Positions 14,241 to 26,745 are shown, counted from the first letter of the stretch. The stretch: 64,000 bases of DNA from Phocoena phocoena (GCF_963924675.1 NC_089225.1:113431094-113495093), one strand, 5' to 3'. Notes: a model not told the origin generated them from the letters alone. Translations and numbers: made by a program.

Positions 14241-17200
14241 GCAAATGAGAAGACCGACTGGTTCCCTCTGCCAGGCCCTTGATAACCCCGGGGACGTACA
14301 CTGGTTCTCCTCTCCAGTGATGTACCTTTACGTCCTTGGCTCGCTTTTCTTTCAGAGTCTTCCCGCTGTGGGTCTGTGTGTACACTTTAAATGTGCAGCC
14401 TTTAGCGCGTGTGGCTTTTCTTCAGTAATACATTTACTGGCAGCCGCCACACGCTGGCGCGGCGCACTGAAGCCTCACACTAATGCTATAGGCGCCACGT
14501 GGCCCGGGGGTGGGGGTGGCGCTGAGGGTGGACAGCGCCAGGTGAGGCTGTTCGGATGCTCGGTCTCACCAGCGTCCTGGCTCTCGGCTCTGCGTTCTGC
14601 TTGCACACGCAAGGTCTGTCCTGGTCTCTCACTTCCCTTTGAAATGTGGGTTATATTCTGAAGCTGTGAGATAACAGAAAACAGTGGCCTCTGCCCTGGT
14701 CCAGGCACAGAAAGCTCCTAAAACGCTTGCAATCCCCTAAGGGATCAGACCATGAGCAGCATCTCTTGCTCTCGTGGGGCTCCTGGGTGGGGGATGGTCA
14801 CCAGGAAGACCAAGCCTTGACGAGCAGCTTGGCATTCTCAGCTCCACCCTCACGCTCCAGAGTGGGGAGAGGGGCTGTAAGCGGAGTTAGTATTGATGAT
14901 ACCCACGCGAGGAAGCCTCCACAAAACCCAACCATACGCAGCTCAGAGAGCTTCCGGGTCGGTGAGCACATCTGCACTGGGAGGGGGACCCCGACCCCAC
15001 GGAGACAGAGTCTCCTGTGCTTGGGACCCTCCCAGACCTCACCCTCGGTATCTCTTCATCTGGCTGTTCATCTTCCTATGGGACTGAGTCCTGAACCTGC
15101 GAGATCTGATGCTTGCTCTGGGGAGATAGTGTCAGAATTGAGTGAAACTGTAGGACACCCACCCGGTGTTGCAGAGAATTGCCTGTTATGGGGAAATCCT
15201 ACACATGTCTGGTGACCAGAAGTGTCAGGAGTGAACTGCTCTGTGGGAGTGTGGTGTCTACGTAAGGCTAAAGGAGAAACACGAGACGGGAGAGCTGCAT
15301 TTTTCCCAGCGCTGGAAGGAAGAGACTTAAGTTTTTCCTAATTCAGATGTTCCAGTGCTTGTTTTCATGGCATCTATTCTAGTTTATCCATTGTGATTTT
15401 CTTCCATTTCCTGGAAGCTTTGAATTTGATCTTTTCACTGGTTTGGGAAACAATCAGCTTCATTTTATCCTTGTTTTTCTGGTGGTGGCTTTTCATTCAT
15501 TTAGTGGTTTTCGATTATTTTTTTTTCACATTTCACTCTGATGTATGAAATGAATTTTGGTGTATAAGACTCTACAGATATTTTGAGAAATTGCTCATAA
15601 ATTGTTAACATCATTAGAGAAATATCTTTCTTGTCACCTTTATCCAATTCCAAATATAACTGTTACCATTCGCAAATTGAATTTCTGTCTGTCTATAAAT
15701 AGGTCTACATTAAAGGCAGCATCCCACTGTGGCCGTTTCATGATGGACTTCAGGGTCAGGCAGAACAAACCCCTCGGAAACAGGGTCCTCCACGCTGCAG
15801 AGGGACCTGAACTAGACCAGCCAGGGAAGCACCAGGAAAGTGCCCTAAACCGAGTCCAGAGCACATCTGGAAGGGTCCGTCGGGACACACGGGCTTTTGT
15901 CTCAGGCCTTCTCGGCGTCCAAGGAGACAACTCATCATCTCTTGAGCAGGGAGGCTTGCCCGAGCTCCATGTGCTATGTGACGTTTGTGTGTGGGTGCAC
16001 CAGGCAGTAGGCAGAGCAGCCCAGACCCAGCGTTACAGACCTGGCGACACCCAGCACAAAGGGCCACGGGAGTGGTGACCAGAGCAGGCGGTGGGAAGTG
16101 ACTGGAGGTATAAACTCGCACCTCCGCTTCTGAGCAAGGCCCCTGGGTTCCCTCCAAATGCAGCCAGGGCTGGACTTGGACCGTCCTGAACACTTTCAGC
16201 CTGTCTGTCTCGTCTGAAAAATCACACTCAGGGAAACACTGAAATCTGTGTATAACGTGCCTGACACGCAGCCCCCTGGCATTCCTGACGGCCTCTCAGC
16301 CCCAGGCGGACACCTGACAAAATACGCAAAGTGTGGACCGTGTCACAACACAAAGTGCCCCCCAACCAGGGAATGGAGGGGGTGGTGTGGGAGGCAGGGG
16401 ACAGGGGGCACAGAGGGCCCTTTACAGCAGGGAGTGGGCAAGGTAGGTTCAACCCCGCCAGGAAAGAAACGGGAGCCAGATGAGGGGCTTGGTGTCTGGC
16501 TCCAGTGCGCTGGCAGTGCGGGGACGGGGCAAGGTCAACGAGGTCAACACGACCCAGAGGGCCCGTCGGAGGAGCTGACCCTCAGGTCCTTCTGAAAGGA
16601 CCGGAAGGAGTAAATGATGCAAAGCAGGACAAGAAGTAGGGTTCTCAGAGGGCAGGAGCCAGCAGGCTGGGGGTCAGCTGGCCCGACCTGCTCAGAAAGC
16701 CCCGTTGACGTGGATGCACCTTGCCCTGCAGAGCGAGCCACGATGAGGAAGAGCTCACTCTCCCTGCTTTGGCCACACCCCAGGCTCACACCATGGGCTC
16801 CTGAGCTCCAAGAAGGGACAAGGACAGACGCCCAGTTCCAGCAGGGAGGGCACGCACACGATAAATGCAGAGACGGGCAAGGGCAGCTGCCCTGTCCGGA
16901 GGGACGCTGGCCCATCCCTGGTGGGGGCTGAGGTAACTCCAAGGCACCTGCTGGGCTGGGAGGTGGACAGTACCCTTGTCCCCTGAACCGCCTGCAGGGC
17001 CCTCACAGGAGGAGGTGTGCCTGAGGGGTCCCCGGGCGGTCACGGACACACGTGGCCCTCAGCCAGCTCTAGGGTGGGTGAGTGCACCTTGCCAGGCTCT
17101 TATGGAGTCAGAAGAAAACAAACCCATGTCCCCAAACCCTGACTTCCTTCCCCATAAAATGACCCGGAAGTTTCCTCGACAGGGAGAGAATTCCCAAAGG

Positions 17201-18010
17201 CTGATTTTAATCCTCATCGTTCTAGTTATATACCCATCTCTCAAAAGCCTTCTTCACTTTAAATGAAAGTTCCAGCATCAACAAAACACCTTCAGTAAAT
17301 GAACACCAAATGTTTCCATTTTTACTTAAAAAAATTAATTCCTGTTGATGATCATTTATTCATCCGACAGGCTTTACAGAGAACGTCCTGTGTGCCAGCA
17401 CTGAACCAGCCAGCGGGGCTGGAGGTAAATAAAACCCACGGGGAGCAATCAGAGGACCAGCCCTGGAGGAAGCCCAGGAAGGGAAGGGGGATCTGGGCGG
17501 GGCCCACCTGCTGGGGACAGAGACCCAGGGGCTCAGCGGCCCCGGAGGCCCTGCAGCATGTGACGCCAGACCCGAGTGGGGACACATCTGCCAGGTTTGC
17601 GCCTCTGAGGAACATGCGACTTCCCCAGCAAACGGGGCAAAGAACTTCCCTTGGGGTCCGGTGTTCCATCTTTTATCTCCACCCTTCTGAGCCGTTTTTT
17701 AGATAAAGTGAACGACTTCCCTCAAGCAATGGCCCCTTCTTCCCCAACAGGCTGTACCTGTAACTAACAGTGAAAAACACAGTTGTATTAGTTCCAAACT
17801 GCCCAGAGGGCGAAGACTTGTCTTCCGTTGGATTTTTCCTTTCGATATGATTTAAAGACAGTGTATCATGGAGTCTTAAACACGGTTAATTTAAATAAAA
17901 CTGATTGAAGATGAGTGTTCGTGCTGAACAAGATGAAAATTGCCATAAACTCTAAGAATTCACTGTTCTACCAAATCAATAGCATTAACTGGTATCAATA
18001 AGTACAAGAA

Positions 18011-18220
18011 GGGGCTTCCCTGGTGGCGCAGTGGCTGGGGGTCCGCCTGCCGATGCAGGGGACACGGGTTCGTGCCCCTGGTCCGGGAAGATCCCACGTG
18101 CCAAGGAGCGGCTGGGCCCGTGAGCCATGGCCGCTGAGCCTGCGCGTCCGGAGCCTGTGCTCCGCAACGGGAGAGGCCACAGCGGTGAGAGGCCCGCGTA
18201 CCGCAAAAAAAAAAAAAAAA
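18011..18220 (+). mobile_element. CHR-type tRNA-derived SINE (short, young form)
   Basis: A complete copy of about 210 bases. It starts 'ggggcttccctggtggcgca' and ends in 'gtaccgc' plus a run of about 17 A. A perfect 10-bp target-site duplication, agtacaagaa, flanks it at 18001-18010 and 18221-18230. The tRNA-like pol III A box (tggcgcagtgg) is intact. The B box reads ggttcgtgccc, with a T in place of the usual A. Elements of this family are known only from cetaceans and hippos. Confidence 0.96.
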
Positions 18221-19884
18221 AGTACAAGAAAGCTGCAGAATTACTTAAAAGTACAGTAAATGTTAAGTGTAACAAAACTTTTGATTAAATATTCAAAAAG
18301 AAATTCATTTTTAAAAAGAACCCAAGAAACTAAACAACGGCAGCTCTGCACTGCCTTTTCAAACGCTTACAAAGTGGAGATGCCGAACGCCACGCGCGCG
18401 CTCCCCGCCCCACGCTCCGTAAGCTGAACAAACAAGACTCTCGTTCATCGGTGAGGCCCCACGCGCTCAGGAGCCCAAGCGGCGTCCAGCGCGCGGCCTG
18501 CCAGGCCTGCCTTCTCTCAAGGCCACACTCTGAGGGCTGCACAGCTGACGCAAGCATGCCAAGGACGCAACTGTACACAGTCCGTTATTAATAATAAAAC
18601 CCGACCACCCAAACCCACAAGCTGAAAACCGCCAGGGCTGCCGCTGGGACCAGCTTGGAGGGGAGCAGAGAACATTCCTTCGCCCCGTCAAGGGCCTGCC
18701 CGGCAGGCAGCAGAAGTCATTTTTTACTTTAAACGTGTTTTCTGAAGTCAAATCTTTTCATATCTTGTGAGGCTGAAGACGTTATTTTTATTGGAACTTT
18801 CTGGCAAACTAGGAGGAGTTACTGTAGACCAAGCTGGTGAACGGGGGTTTGCTGGCACGCCGGGCGCACAGCAACTCGCCGATCCTAGCAATCTAAACCC
18901 TCCATCCTCTGTAAACAAGCATTCCCTCGTTCCAAAGAAAAGCACGTGGAGGAGGCACACTGAGGGGAGGGCAAGGAACAGGGGTCGGGCAGGGAGCGGG
19001 GCCACGTCAGGGGCCAGGTGCACGGGGCTCAGCAGGTGTGCCTGAGCTCTGGACCCCACGCACCACCCTGCCCGCAGCAGAGCCCCTCCCAAGGGCACCT
19101 GTGAGGACCGGGGTGCTGTCGTCCACGGGGCAGCTTCTATGGAAGCCACAGAGGGAGACCACTGAGCCGCCAAGACGCTCAGGCCCCTAACCCGGAGAGA
19201 GGACGCTGACCCCGACCCTGGTTCTCAGCCTCCATCGCACCTTAGAGTCGTCCCAGGAGTTTTAGAAATGAGAGCACAGGCACCTGTCCTCTGCTCCAGA
19301 TCAGTGCGTCACAACTGGGGGGCTGGTTCCTGACACCGTGTGCTACAGGCTCAGGTGTGGTCAGACCCTGGCCGCACCCTCAGCGCAAAGCAAGTGGTGG
19401 TGAGACCAGCTCGGCTGTGTGGACCAGCTGGGTAGGTGGCAGGCGGATGCCATGGGAGCCAGCAGGCCAGGGAGTGAGAGCCGTGAGTGTGATGGACCCC
19501 ATCTGGCACATCAGCCCACTGCGGGGCCGCAAGGTGGCCCACAGACCAAGGTGCAAGCAATTCCGCTTCTCCTGATGCCTTTCTGTCCTCGTTTCTGGAA
19601 TCTCGACTGTGGGCCATCACTGAGCCTGTACATCACCATCTCACCAAATTGTTGTGATCCAACGAGATGTACCATTCAGATTTAGTAATTACTTTCAAGT
19701 ACTAATAGAAAAATTAGATTTCACGTGGAATAAAAACTCTCTTGACCTGCTTTCTAAATTGAAACTCTATCAGACAGTTAAAGTGAAAATACATTTAAAG
19801 TGTATTTACTTCAAGAGTGAAACGCTGTAGTAACTGTTGGCAAAGCTGTTAATTTTATGTATCAAAACAACTAAGAACGTACAA

Positions 19885-20262
19885 ATACTGGGTTCAAGAT
19901 GGCGGAGTAGAAGGACGTGCGCTCACTCCCTCTCGCGAGAGCACCGGAGTCACAACTAACTGCCGAACAGTCATCGACAGGAGGACACTGGAATCACCAG
20001 AAAAGACGCCCCACATCCAAGACAAAGGAGAAGGTGCAGTGAGACGGTAGGAGGGGCGCAATCACAGCAAAATCAAATCCCATAACCGCTGGGTGGGTGA
20101 CTTACAAACTGGAGAACACTTATACCACAGAAGTCCACCCACGGGAGAGAAGGCTCTGAGCCCCACATCGGGCTTCCCAACCTGGGAGTCCGGCAATGGA
20201 GGAGGAATTCCCAGAGAATCAGACTTAGAAGGCTAGCGGGATTTGATTGCAGGGCTAACCAT
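19885..20262 (+). mobile_element. Isolated L1 5'UTR (promoter end) fragment
   Basis: The segment contains 'caagatggcggagtagaagg' at 19895-19914, the hallmark start of mammalian L1 5'UTRs including the YY1-type CAAGATGGCGG motif. It continues with 'gacgtgcgctcactccctct' and 'gaatcaccagaaaagacgcc', then stops near 20262 without reaching ORF1. L1 copies are normally truncated at the 5' end, so a piece with only the 5' end is unusual. I see no clear target-site duplication. L1 5'UTRs carry a sense pol II promoter and often an antisense one. Here the antisense direction is the HDAC4 sense direction. Confidence 0.8.
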
Positions 20263-20320
20263 TTTCAGTAGTTGAGGATAAAGAATTTTGGAGGTTTTTC
20301 GAGGTTAATATGTACTGGTA

Positions 20321-20603
20321 GGGGGCTTCCCTGGTGGCACAGCGGTTAAGAATCTGCCTGCCAATGCAGAGGACACGGGTTCGAGCCCTGGTCTGGGAAG
20401 ATCCCACACGCCACGGAGCAACTAAGCCCGTGCGCCACAACTACTGAGCCTGCGCGTCTGGAACCCGTGCTCCGCGATGGTAGAGGCCACGACAGTGAGA
20501 GGCCCGCGCACCGCAATGAAGAGTGGCCCCCGCTCGCCGCAACTGGAGAAAGCCCTAGCGCAGAAACGAAGACCCAACACAGCCAAAAATAAATAAATAA
20601 ATA
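20321..20603 (+). mobile_element. CHR-type SINE, longer older form
   Basis: A copy of about 283 bases with the same head as the short CHR elements, plus the extra 3' half that reads 'cccccgctcgccgcaactgg' and 'acgaagacccaacacagcca' and ends in (aaat)n. Near-perfect target-site duplications, aatatgtactgg, lie at 20307-20318 and 20604-20615. The B box ggttcgagccc is intact. This is the ancestral long layout from which the short copies in the window derive. Confidence 0.93.
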
Positions 20604-21609
20604 AATATGTACTGGCAAAGGGCCTAAAGACTTCTGTTTTTACTCACGGGCATAGGCAGAGTAAATCACCATACGGTCGCGACATCAAATCCCGGCACAG
20701 GAGGGAAATGCACATCCTGACTTACTGACGCAGGATTAACAGGGGGCCAGCGTGTTCACCTGAGCTCTGAGGTCCCGGGCAGAAAGGACCAGAGCCTGGG
20801 GATGTGAGAATGGGTTCACTCGCCCCCCTTAGGTCCTGGGTGTATCGCTGCAAACGACAAACTACCAAAACAAAGAGGCCCAAATACACACGAGGGAGTG
20901 TTTGTTCAGCCACAACCTGGGAGGGACACGGCACCCTGCGGGTGGAATGCCGAACCGCGTCCATCCTTTCGTGCGAGCCCCAGGCTCTCTGCCCAGTGCT
21001 GACATGGGGAATTCCGTCTAATTTTCAAAGGGGGAACGGCATCCAGAGGAGTCCCCTGGCTAAGATCCAGTTGGGTGCCTCCTGGAGGATAACAGACCAG
21101 GCTGGTCTTCGCACAAGCGCGGCCGCAATGGAAAGCAAAAACTGGGGTCAAAGGGCAAACGTGCAACCTGAGAGGTGGGTCATCGCGTCTCCTCTCGGCC
21201 AAGGGGCGTCCTAGCAGCTGCCACCTGGTGTTGGGTGCTCACTGACGCCCTCAAAACAAAACAACTTTGAAGAAGGTAAGGCTGAACACACAGGTGAGGC
21301 TCACTATGCGTCTGGGATGCTTTAGGGTTCTTAGCATTTTTTCAGCCCACTAGGGGTCTGCAAACATTCCTGCAAATGCTTAAGTCAGACCCAAAGTGGG
21401 GCTGAACGCCCCCTGCAGCTCCCAAGTGAAGACAAAGCTGCGGACCAGCCCTGAAGCTGGGGCGCCCGGAAGCACAGCCCCGGGAGGGACACCAGCCAGG
21501 CGGCTCCTGCCCCGGCTCCGCTTCTGGGGCCTGGGCCGCGGGGCCGCGGGGAGAGCCGCCTGGCGAGGGTGCCCACGCCGCCAACCCGCCGGCTCCGCCG
21601 CGCACTCAC

Positions 21610-21760
21610 TCTCTTTGCCTTTCTCCTTGTGCTTGAGCTGCTGCAGCTTCTGCTCCCGCTGCTGCTTCGCCAGCTCCTGCTCTTGGCGGTGTCTCTCCAG
21701 CTTCCGCTGATGCTCCAGCAGCTCCTGCTGGTGCTTCACGGCCAGCAGCTCCTGCTGTTG
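21610..21760 (-). CDS. HDAC4: HDAC4 internal exon, glutamine-rich domain, residues about 114-164
   Basis: A coding exon of 151 bases. It starts in phase 0 with CAA CAG CAG and carries 50 full codons plus the A of Ser164. The peptide begins [20 protein letters not shown] and ends KHKEKGKE. It forms the second half of the long glutamine-rich helix that, in human HDAC4, self-assembles into a tetramer and mediates class IIa homo- and hetero-oligomers. Heptad spacing of leucines with Gln, Glu and Arg is obvious. Compared with my recollection of the human protein, Glu-Lys-Gln-His reads Ala-Lys-Gln-Gln here, and two methionines are replaced by Leu and Val. Splice sites are good: a cytosine-rich tract with GCAG upstream and GTGAGT as donor. 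The boundary after GAGA is fixed by the next exon, which supplies GT. Confidence 0.98.
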
Positions 21761-21999
21761 CTGCGGGCAGGGAGGGAGGAGACAGAGACGGTCAGAGCCT
21801 CGCCCCGAAGCAAGACGACGAGACAGACACACACGCGAGAAGGTCGGCAGAGGGCCAGCCCATCCCCGCGCCGCTGTGGCCGTGGGGACCTCGCGCCCTG
21901 CGCACGGCCCGCATCTCCAAGGAGGTCCCCTCGTTCAGTCTGTCCAGGAAGCAGGGCTGCTCGGGGATGTCTCCTAACCACTCCACGCTAAATACCAAA

Positions 22000-22460
22000 A
22001 ATGAAAATAAAAATGACCGAATCGCTAGAAGAAAATACGCCTGAAGATTTGCGCGATCTCATACGTTGGGAATGCCTTTCGGGGGATGACGCAAAAGCGT
22101 ACGAGATGGTGTGGCAGCTTCGGGAAATCGTTTGGCCCATCCTTACGAGGCTAAACACGCACCCACGCGAGACCTAGCAACCCCACGCCCACGACTGACC
22201 CAAGAGACGTGGAAACACATCTGCGCAAAGCCCTGCACGGGACTGTGCGTGGCAGCTGTGCGCACGGCAGCCCAGCCCGACACACCCCAGACGTCTCTCA
22301 GACGTGAACCCAGTGGCAGAAGTGTGTGTCTGTACGTGAGAATCCCACCCCGCAATGAAAACGAATAAACCGCACAAACGGGAAAAAACACGCATGGGCT
22401 GCAAGACAAGCGAAGCGAGCGGGTCCGGCGTCGACAGGGCTGTGGGATACGGGCCAGAGA
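22000..22460 (+). mobile_element. Decayed L1 (end of ORF2)
   Basis: An A-rich sense strand following the order of L1 ORF2 downstream of the reverse transcriptase domain. A gene-by-context match runs through 'gatggtgtggcagcttcggg' and 'agcaaccccacgcccacgac' to 'acgtggaaacacatctgcgc'. It is rich in CpG and riddled with stops. The family is clear to me but the subfamily is not. Confidence 0.55.
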
Positions 22461-23124
22461 AGAGTCAACATGCAAAGGGTCTATTCACACGAAGTTCTGG
22501 AACAGGAAATCCTAAGACGTCGTGATAAAAATCAGAAGAAGGCAGCTTCTTGGGTGAGGCAGGAAGACGAGGCAGGAGGGAGCTGTGTAGGGTGGGGACC
22601 GCCTGACAGAGACAGCATTTGCTCAGGTGCTCAGGACTGCCGAAGCGCAGCGGACAGACACTCAAGGCCCGTGCGTTTCGTCGTGTGTAAATGATATCAC
22701 GTATTTTCAGAAATGACAGAATTGACAACATAAAAAGTTACCTTCGTAATAAATACTGTAAACACAATTAAAATATGCAAAAGAGGAGCGAGGAAGCCTC
22801 TGTGCAGTGTTCGCAGCACGTGGTAAGTTACTAAGGCTACGGTGAGCGGCCCCTGAGGTGAGCAAAACGACCAAGAGGGTCACCGAAAGGTGGTTCAAAA
22901 TAAATGGGGGACAAGGGCTCAAGCTCACCAGCAATCAAATCCCGCTGTCCCTTACTGCACTGGAAAAGGTGAGAAAGCACAAGCCGGCCAGTGTGGACCG
23001 GGGCTGTGGGAAGAGGCTCAATTAAGCCGACACGCCGGACACCGGTTTTCCTCAAACCTCGACCAGCAGAAGCCCCTGGGGGGTGGTCTGTGCTGCCTCC
23101 TCCCGCCCCACGGCTCCCCCATCC

Positions 23125-23395
23125 CCGTGTCTGCCCCCTCGCTCTCTCTCGCTGTCTGTCTCTGTCCCCCTCTCTGCCCATCCCTCTCTCTCTCTCTCTC
23201 TGTCTCTGTCCCCCTCTCTGCCTATCCCTCTCTCTCTTGCTGTCTGTCTCTGTCCCCCTCTCTGCCTACCCCTCGCTCTCCCTCTCAGTCTGTCTCTGTC
23301 CCCCTCTCTGCCTATCCCTCTCTCTCCCTTTCAGTCTGTCTCTGTCCCCCTCTCTGCCTAGCCCTCGCTCTCCCTCTGTCTCCCTGCACCTGCCC
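23125..23395 (+). repeat. Pyrimidine-only minisatellite, 44-46 bp unit
   Basis: The 18-base phrase tctgtccccctctctgcc recurs at 23161, 23205, 23249, 23295 and 23341, giving periods of 44, 44, 46 and 46. Between copies the strand is almost entirely C and T. This makes a near-perfect homopyrimidine tract of about 270 bases on the plus strand, with purines on the HDAC4 transcript strand. The long open frame across it is a by-product of the low complexity. Confidence 0.93.
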
Positions 23396-26300
23396 CTCGC
23401 TCTGCCTGTCTCCCACCCCCACCTGCCCCCACTCTCCAGGGCTCCGGCCACGCACACTTGCCACCATGGAAGGACCTGAGGGCCTGAGTGGGGTCAGCCT
23501 GGCCGCCCACACCCTCCACCCCGGCCACCTGCATGGAGCCGCCCTCGTCCACGGCACCTTCCAGGGGGCCCCCCGTGTCCCCCTCGCTGCTGGGCAGGGC
23601 GGGCCCACCCCCTCCCTGTCCCCGGGTGGAGGGATGGGCTGGGGGGGGAGCCGGCAATCTGTCACCCAAGAGGCCCTGGGACTCTCCGTCGAGAACGCTT
23701 CACCGACGAGCGAGCTCCCTGTCATGGACCACGTGTGTGAGACACAGCACGACTGGCTTTGTGGCCACTCCCGGGGACCGCGGCAGACACCTCCTTGCGG
23801 CCCCGCTGGCCCACGTGGGAGCCTCCGCAGACGGCATGGCCGGCCTCCCGGCCCTGCTGCAGTGGAAGGGACCTGAGAGCAGGGCCCCTACGGAGCCTGG
23901 TGGGCTGGTCAGACCTGTGCCCACACGCGCAGCAGGGGACCCACGGCCCTGCCCACAAGCCCTGCCGCGAAGGGGAGGGGGCTCCTTTCCAGCTGGGACC
24001 ACAGGGACAGAATGGCAGAGAGGTGGCTGCAGCTAAGCCCAAAACCCGCGCAGGAGGGAGGGAGAGGGAGGCGGCCGCGGACCACCCAGAGGAGCCGGTG
24101 TCCGGACCCCGCGCAGCAGCTCGCACCTCCCGCGGGAGACTCTGCGCCATGCAGCAGGGCGCGCAGGGGCGTGGCCGCCAGGAGTGGGTGCACCCAGCTC
24201 AGCACCCACCCGTGGCGTCCCTGCACACTGAGTGCCGCTGCTGAGAGCTGTCTGTGGAAAACAAAATTACCTTCCCAACACCCGGCTTACAGGAACTCAG
24301 GGCAGGAAGAACGCTGCAGAGGCCTTGGGGGCGGCTGCATTCCAAGAGCAGATCTCCAAGCCAGCTTCCCGAGTTTGCAGTCAGTACAATCTGGTGTGAC
24401 CCTGAGCTGAGCTTCGGTCCCTGTGCGTGTCCATAAGATCAGCTTAAGAACTTTGCTAATATATTTCAAAACAGTGGTGTTTTCTTCTCTTTTAAAAGGA
24501 AAACCGAATGACACCACTGGGACAAAGAGTAAATGAGGTGGGGCTAAACCATGTCCCTTGTTATCATTAGTTTTCTTCCAGGAGGCAGTACTCAGAGCTG
24601 CACTACCTGCTCTTCTCAGAACAGGGTCGCACACCGAGGAAGGTGCCTCTGCCAGAAGTACTTGTTGATCCGTATGGATTCAGAGAATCCTGCCTGGGGG
24701 CCCCATGGCTGTGTCTGTGGGCAAAGGCCCCTAGCGGCTGTCACCAGGCCACTGCCCACCACTCTGGGATTCCACCTGCGTGGCCAGCCTCCAGAGGCGG
24801 ACAACTCAGAGGGCTGCCTGGTCAGGAAGCCAAGGCCGTGTCCTGAACAATGGATCTCGGAAGGAAGAACCTCGCCCCCTTGGTATTCCCTACATCCCCA
24901 GATTGCCTTAGGTACAGCCCCGGGTTCCCTTTCAGCTGCTCAGTGCTCATTTAATGTGTAAAGGAGGCGCAGGCAGAAAGGTCTCACGATATTTACTTTT
25001 CACCCAGAGCGCAGAAGGAAAGTGAGGTCTCTCAGCTGTCGTTACAAAGAGACTAGAAACAACCACCCCAGACCCCGAGGATTAAAGTTCACAGGATGAC
25101 AAAACTCCCAGAAAAACGATATTGTCATTTGAGTGTTAATGAAAGGAGCAATTAGAAACCACAACTCTGATTCCCCAAAATGCCCCAGAGCACGACACTG
25201 TAGAAGCCTGGCATGGACAGCGTGGAGCCAGGACTGCTGTGGGGACACGGGGCTGCCACGGTGAAGTCCACGTCCACCTGGGACCGGAACCCGGAAGTTC
25301 TGTGCATCAAAGGCCCAACGGGCTTGCCGTGTAGGTTTTCCAAAGATGGTCAGGAAACGTCTAAGGCATCACATGGCCCACGATCTGAGGGGAGTGCAGG
25401 GCAGACCCGCTGACCCTCGGAGGCCACTTCTGATAGACAGCATCCTCTCCTGGGCGCTGACCTCCAGGCTCACCTGCTCCCTGGCCATGGTTTCTAGGGA
25501 CCATCTGCGACTAAACTGTTCTTCCCTATGGGATCCTCAAAACGGAACCATGTCCATCTTTATCTCACTGGACTTCCTGGCTCAGATCGAAGAGGCACCC
25601 TCATTTCAGTACATGCAGAATCACTCTTCCCTCTGGCCTCATGGCACATCAGCGCTGTCAAAAGGTCCCCTGGATGTGCCACTCATGTTCCCACCCAAGT
25701 CTGGATACTCAAATGCCGCAAAGACAAAAAGGTCAGCCACCAACATGCCGGTCAGCAAGAGGAAGGCCGGCATCACAGACACCCGGCACTCTGGACGCTG
25801 CGGAAGCTGCGGACTGGACATGGCCGTGCACGCTGGGGGGAGGGGAGCGTGAAGGGGGAGGGGAGAAGTGATGGGTGAAAGTGGTCAAGGGAGAGCCTGG
25901 CCGGCCTCCCCTTCCTCTGCCCTCACCCCCCAGTCTCCATTCGTGTGACACGCGTTTTCCTCCCAGGTGGGGTGCCTTGGAAGCTGCATCCCCTTGACAG
26001 TGGCGGGTCCCCTCCGTCTGCAGGGTATCCTGGCTCCTTCCCTCCATGGGCTCACCACCACCGGGCCACACTTCCTGTGGCGGCTCAGGGCTGACTGAAG
26101 ACTCAGGCTGTGTCTGAGCCCGTCCTCTCTCCGCAGAGGGGAGGTCTGAGCGAGCCCGTGAGGGCCCCGGGCCAGATCAAAGCCCGTGTATTTATCAGCA
26201 GGCGCCAGTGAGGAAGAATGAGATGAAAACCATGTCGCAAGCCAACGCAAGGGATGGCTTTCTTCGTAGAGCAAACGTCCGCAGCCGCCACCTCTGGAGA

Positions 26301-26630
26301 TACACACAACGACCCTCCTCTTCTACAGCTGCAGGCAGCCCACAGCACAGAGGGCACCGCCAAAGGTGAGCAGGACGCCTTACAAAGCACGACACTCTCG
26401 TGGGCCACGAATGCCTGGTGGCAAAGGAAAAGCCGGGCCCAGCGTGGCAGCCCGAGGGGCCATCGATGCCCCCTGGGGCAGCAGGTCAGACAAGGCCATC
26501 CACCTGCCCGTAAACAACTTCCTAGAAACCCAGAGTGCCGGGTTTATGAGCAATTCCTGCCGTAAGCCCGTTAATTAGGCACAGACAGGCTCAGGGATGA
26601 CGCAGGGCTTCTGGCTGCCACGCGCTTTCC

Positions 26631-26745
26631 CAGGTACCAGGGTTATGGCAACCTAAGTGCGTCCTGCAGGCTCATTAAAAGTTGCCTCAGGTGACCCGGA
26701 AGCCGGGGCCCCAGGTAACATCTCTCCAGCTACCTGGGACAGGTA
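26631..26745. promoter_or_regulatory. Candidate intronic regulatory block: CAGGTA/CAGGTG cluster
   Basis: Five CAGGTR boxes occur in 115 bases: 26631 (CAGGTA), 26688 (CAGGTG), 26712 (CAGGTA), 26731-26736 (TACCTG, reverse) and 26740 (CAGGTA). This is the core bound by ZEB1/ZEB2/SNAI-type zinc fingers, and CAGGTG is also a bHLH E-box. The surrounding 26500-26850 is not a repeat I recognise and holds a TTAATTA homeobox-like core at about 26570. Function is inferred from motif density alone. Confidence 0.35.

Noticed and set aside
18035..18110. tRNA-like A and B boxes inside CHR SINEs, considered as tRNA genes
   Set aside because: The cloverleaf is not maintained, the B box is mutated in most copies, and the unit is clearly a dispersed SINE with an A-tail and target duplications.
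22890..23876. Open frame of 328 codons on the plus strand
   Set aside because: It is produced by the C/T-rich minisatellite, which lacks stop codons, and by GC-rich flanks. There is no domain, and composition is repetitive Ser/Leu/Pro.
25346..25852. Plus-strand frame of 168 codons
   Set aside because: No domain, no repeat structure and no conservation evidence; within expectation for chance frames in this base composition.
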